Assembly: GCA_023665145.1 (NCBI GenBank)
Contig: JAMPEM010000001.1
Span: 9,450 to 73,449 of the forward strand
Source of the DNA: Bacteroides sp.
GTDB lineage: Bacteria > Bacteroidota > Bacteroidia > Bacteroidales > Muribaculaceae
DNA length: 64,000 nt
Direction of reading: 5' to 3'
Shown here: one piece after another, positions 63,388 through 64,000 of the stretch
Layout: the number at the start of each line of letters is the position of its first letter
How positions within the stretch are numbered: position 1 is the stretch's first letter
The notes under the pieces: generated by a model
What the model saw: only the letters and a program-made list of their open reading frames with translations
Database searches by the model: none
Told to the model about the DNA's origin: nothing
Position numbers and translations under genes: made by a program

Positions 63388-63535
63388 ACGGAGGGTTTAT
63401 ATCTCCGTTATTTCACTTTATAGGGACGAATGTCTACTCCAAGACTCGTCCTTTATGCTGCAATGAAGCCATAGAGCTTCCTCATACCAAGAGCAAAATC
63501 TGTGTTCCGGCTGAAGGCTTTTAACCTTCAGCCGG
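63388..63535 (+). ncRNA. Structured region behind rplT, candidate Bacteroidales-1 RNA
   Basis: Three or four hairpins directly after the rplT stop: ACGGAG/CTCCGT (63388-63408); GGACGA-AT-GTCT paired with AGAC-TCGTCC (63424-63451); GAAGC/GCTTC (about 63468-63480); and a strong terminator-like stem CCGGCTGAAGG/CCTTCAGCCGG (63507-63535). The described Bacteroidales-1 RNA motif lies downstream of L20 genes and ends at a terminator, so position and layout agree. I see no consensus promoter box at its 5' end, so it may instead be the operon's 3' UTR. Confidence 0.4.
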
Positions 63536-63777
63536 ATTCACTTTATCGTATTATATACCCTTTATCGGATTATATACCATTGTTATAGGAACATTTTTCT
63601 CAACGGTTGTTAACATTTTTTATAACCTATAGCGTTAAACTTTTCTTTTTTTGAGGTGTCTATTTAATTGAAAGTCGAAATAAATTTCCACAGTTTTTTA
63701 AGATAATTGCGCAACTTCTTAATTTCTATGAATTAGATAATTCTTGTGGTAAGATTTTGACAATTGTATAACATCAT

Positions 63778-63795
63778 GTCTTTATTAATAAAGAC
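63778..63795. promoter_or_regulatory. 18-bp perfect palindrome before the Cys/Lys-rich gene
   Basis: GTCTTTATTAATAAAGAC is a perfect inverted repeat ending 19 bases before the ATG at 63815. It could be an operator for a dimeric regulator or a leader hairpin. Confidence 0.45.
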
Positions 63796-63814
63796 AAATA
63801 AAATGAAATAGAAA

Positions 63815-64000
63815 ATGAAACGCATATTAATGACTATCGGTTTGTGTCTTGCATTATCTTCAGGAATCTCCGTTATGGCTCAAAACACGGACAATCAGAC
63901 CGACCAAAAGAAAACAGAATGTGTAAAGGGAGAAAAATGCAAAAAGGACTCCAAGAAAGATAAGAATGACAAAAAAAAGTGCGACAAGAAGAAGTGCGAC
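63815..64000 (+). CDS. Small exported Cys/Lys-rich protein, 3' truncated by window edge
   Basis: 62 codons are visible. A signal peptide (MKRILMTIGLCLALSSGISVMAQ) is followed by an extremely charged stretch with regularly spaced cysteines in a Lys/Asp background (ECVKGEKCKKDSKKDKNDKKKCDKKKCD). The C-x(5-6)-C and KKCD repeats suggest metal binding or surface cross-linking; the family is not recognised and the rest lies outside the window. An 18-bp perfect palindrome sits in its leader. Confidence 0.75.
   Translation, partial: MKRILMTIGLCLALSSGISVMAQNTDNQTDQKKTECVKGEKCKKDSKKDKNDKKKCDKKKCD

Noticed and set aside
1..64000. CRISPR array, prophage or conjugative element
   Set aside because: No regularly spaced direct repeats, cas, capsid, terminase, relaxase or tra genes are present.

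Overview
The window looks like a chromosomal segment of a gut member of the order Bacteroidales, most likely family Muribaculaceae (an inference; no marker comparison could be run). Support: at least six sites match the Bacteroidetes -33 TTG/TTTG, N19-20, -7 TAnnTTTG promoter; the outer membrane carries a SusC-like TonB receptor; one broken gene ends in a type IX-like sorting domain; and the gene set includes DUF5106, BadF-type sugar kinase, DUF151/UVR nuclease-like, META-domain lipoprotein and short CstA proteins. There is no rRNA operon, CRISPR array, prophage or intact insertion sequence.

Layout. 1-600: a partial tRNA-Gly and two identical tRNA-Leu(GAG) genes, with a possible attachment-site scar. 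0.6-4.1 kb: accessory genes (small membrane protein, LRR protein, GT10 fucosyltransferase, transposase remnant). 4.2-15.6 kb: forward housekeeping genes (sugar kinase, SGNH hydrolase, DUF5106, DoxX, MnmA, DUF151, ArgR, an ArgC-like protein without its cysteine, SSB, SpeA, TruA, LigA). 15.8-18.6 kb: two tandem secreted paralogues and a secreted-protein pseudogene with two in-frame stops. 18.7-26.8 kb: NDH-2, META lipoprotein, TonB receptor, then a dolichol-phosphate-mannose-synthase-like GT2, dihydroorotase and a GT4. 26.8-50.8 kb, almost all reverse: NhaA, an AmpG-like transporter, three tandem secreted paralogues built from one repeated module, an MscS channel broken by one UGA, EtfB-EtfA-acyl-CoA dehydrogenase, a histidine phosphatase, a metal-chelate/cobalamin-type ABC importer, HisS, a GT2, Bcp, a PHP phosphatase, CstA and a TPR/PD40 protein. 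50.8-64 kb, forward: acyl-ACP thioesterase, a metal P-type ATPase with a Fur-family regulator, an AddB-like nuclease, a TPR protein, and the thrS-infC-rpmI-rplT translation cluster with structured leaders. The window ends inside a small Cys/Lys-rich exported protein.

Three patterns cut across the genes. (1) A family of AT-rich repeats with ends TTAGAGGTTGTT...AACAACCTCTAA occurs at least seven times, always just after or at a stop codon. Two copies are 246 bp and about alike over their full length; the others are internally deleted versions of 28-61 bp. This looks like a MITE or mobile terminator family. (2) At six genes the -7 promoter box ends only 4-7 bases before the ATG, which predicts leaderless mRNAs. 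(3) Three in-frame nonsense codons interrupt two otherwise intact genes, with no frameshifts.
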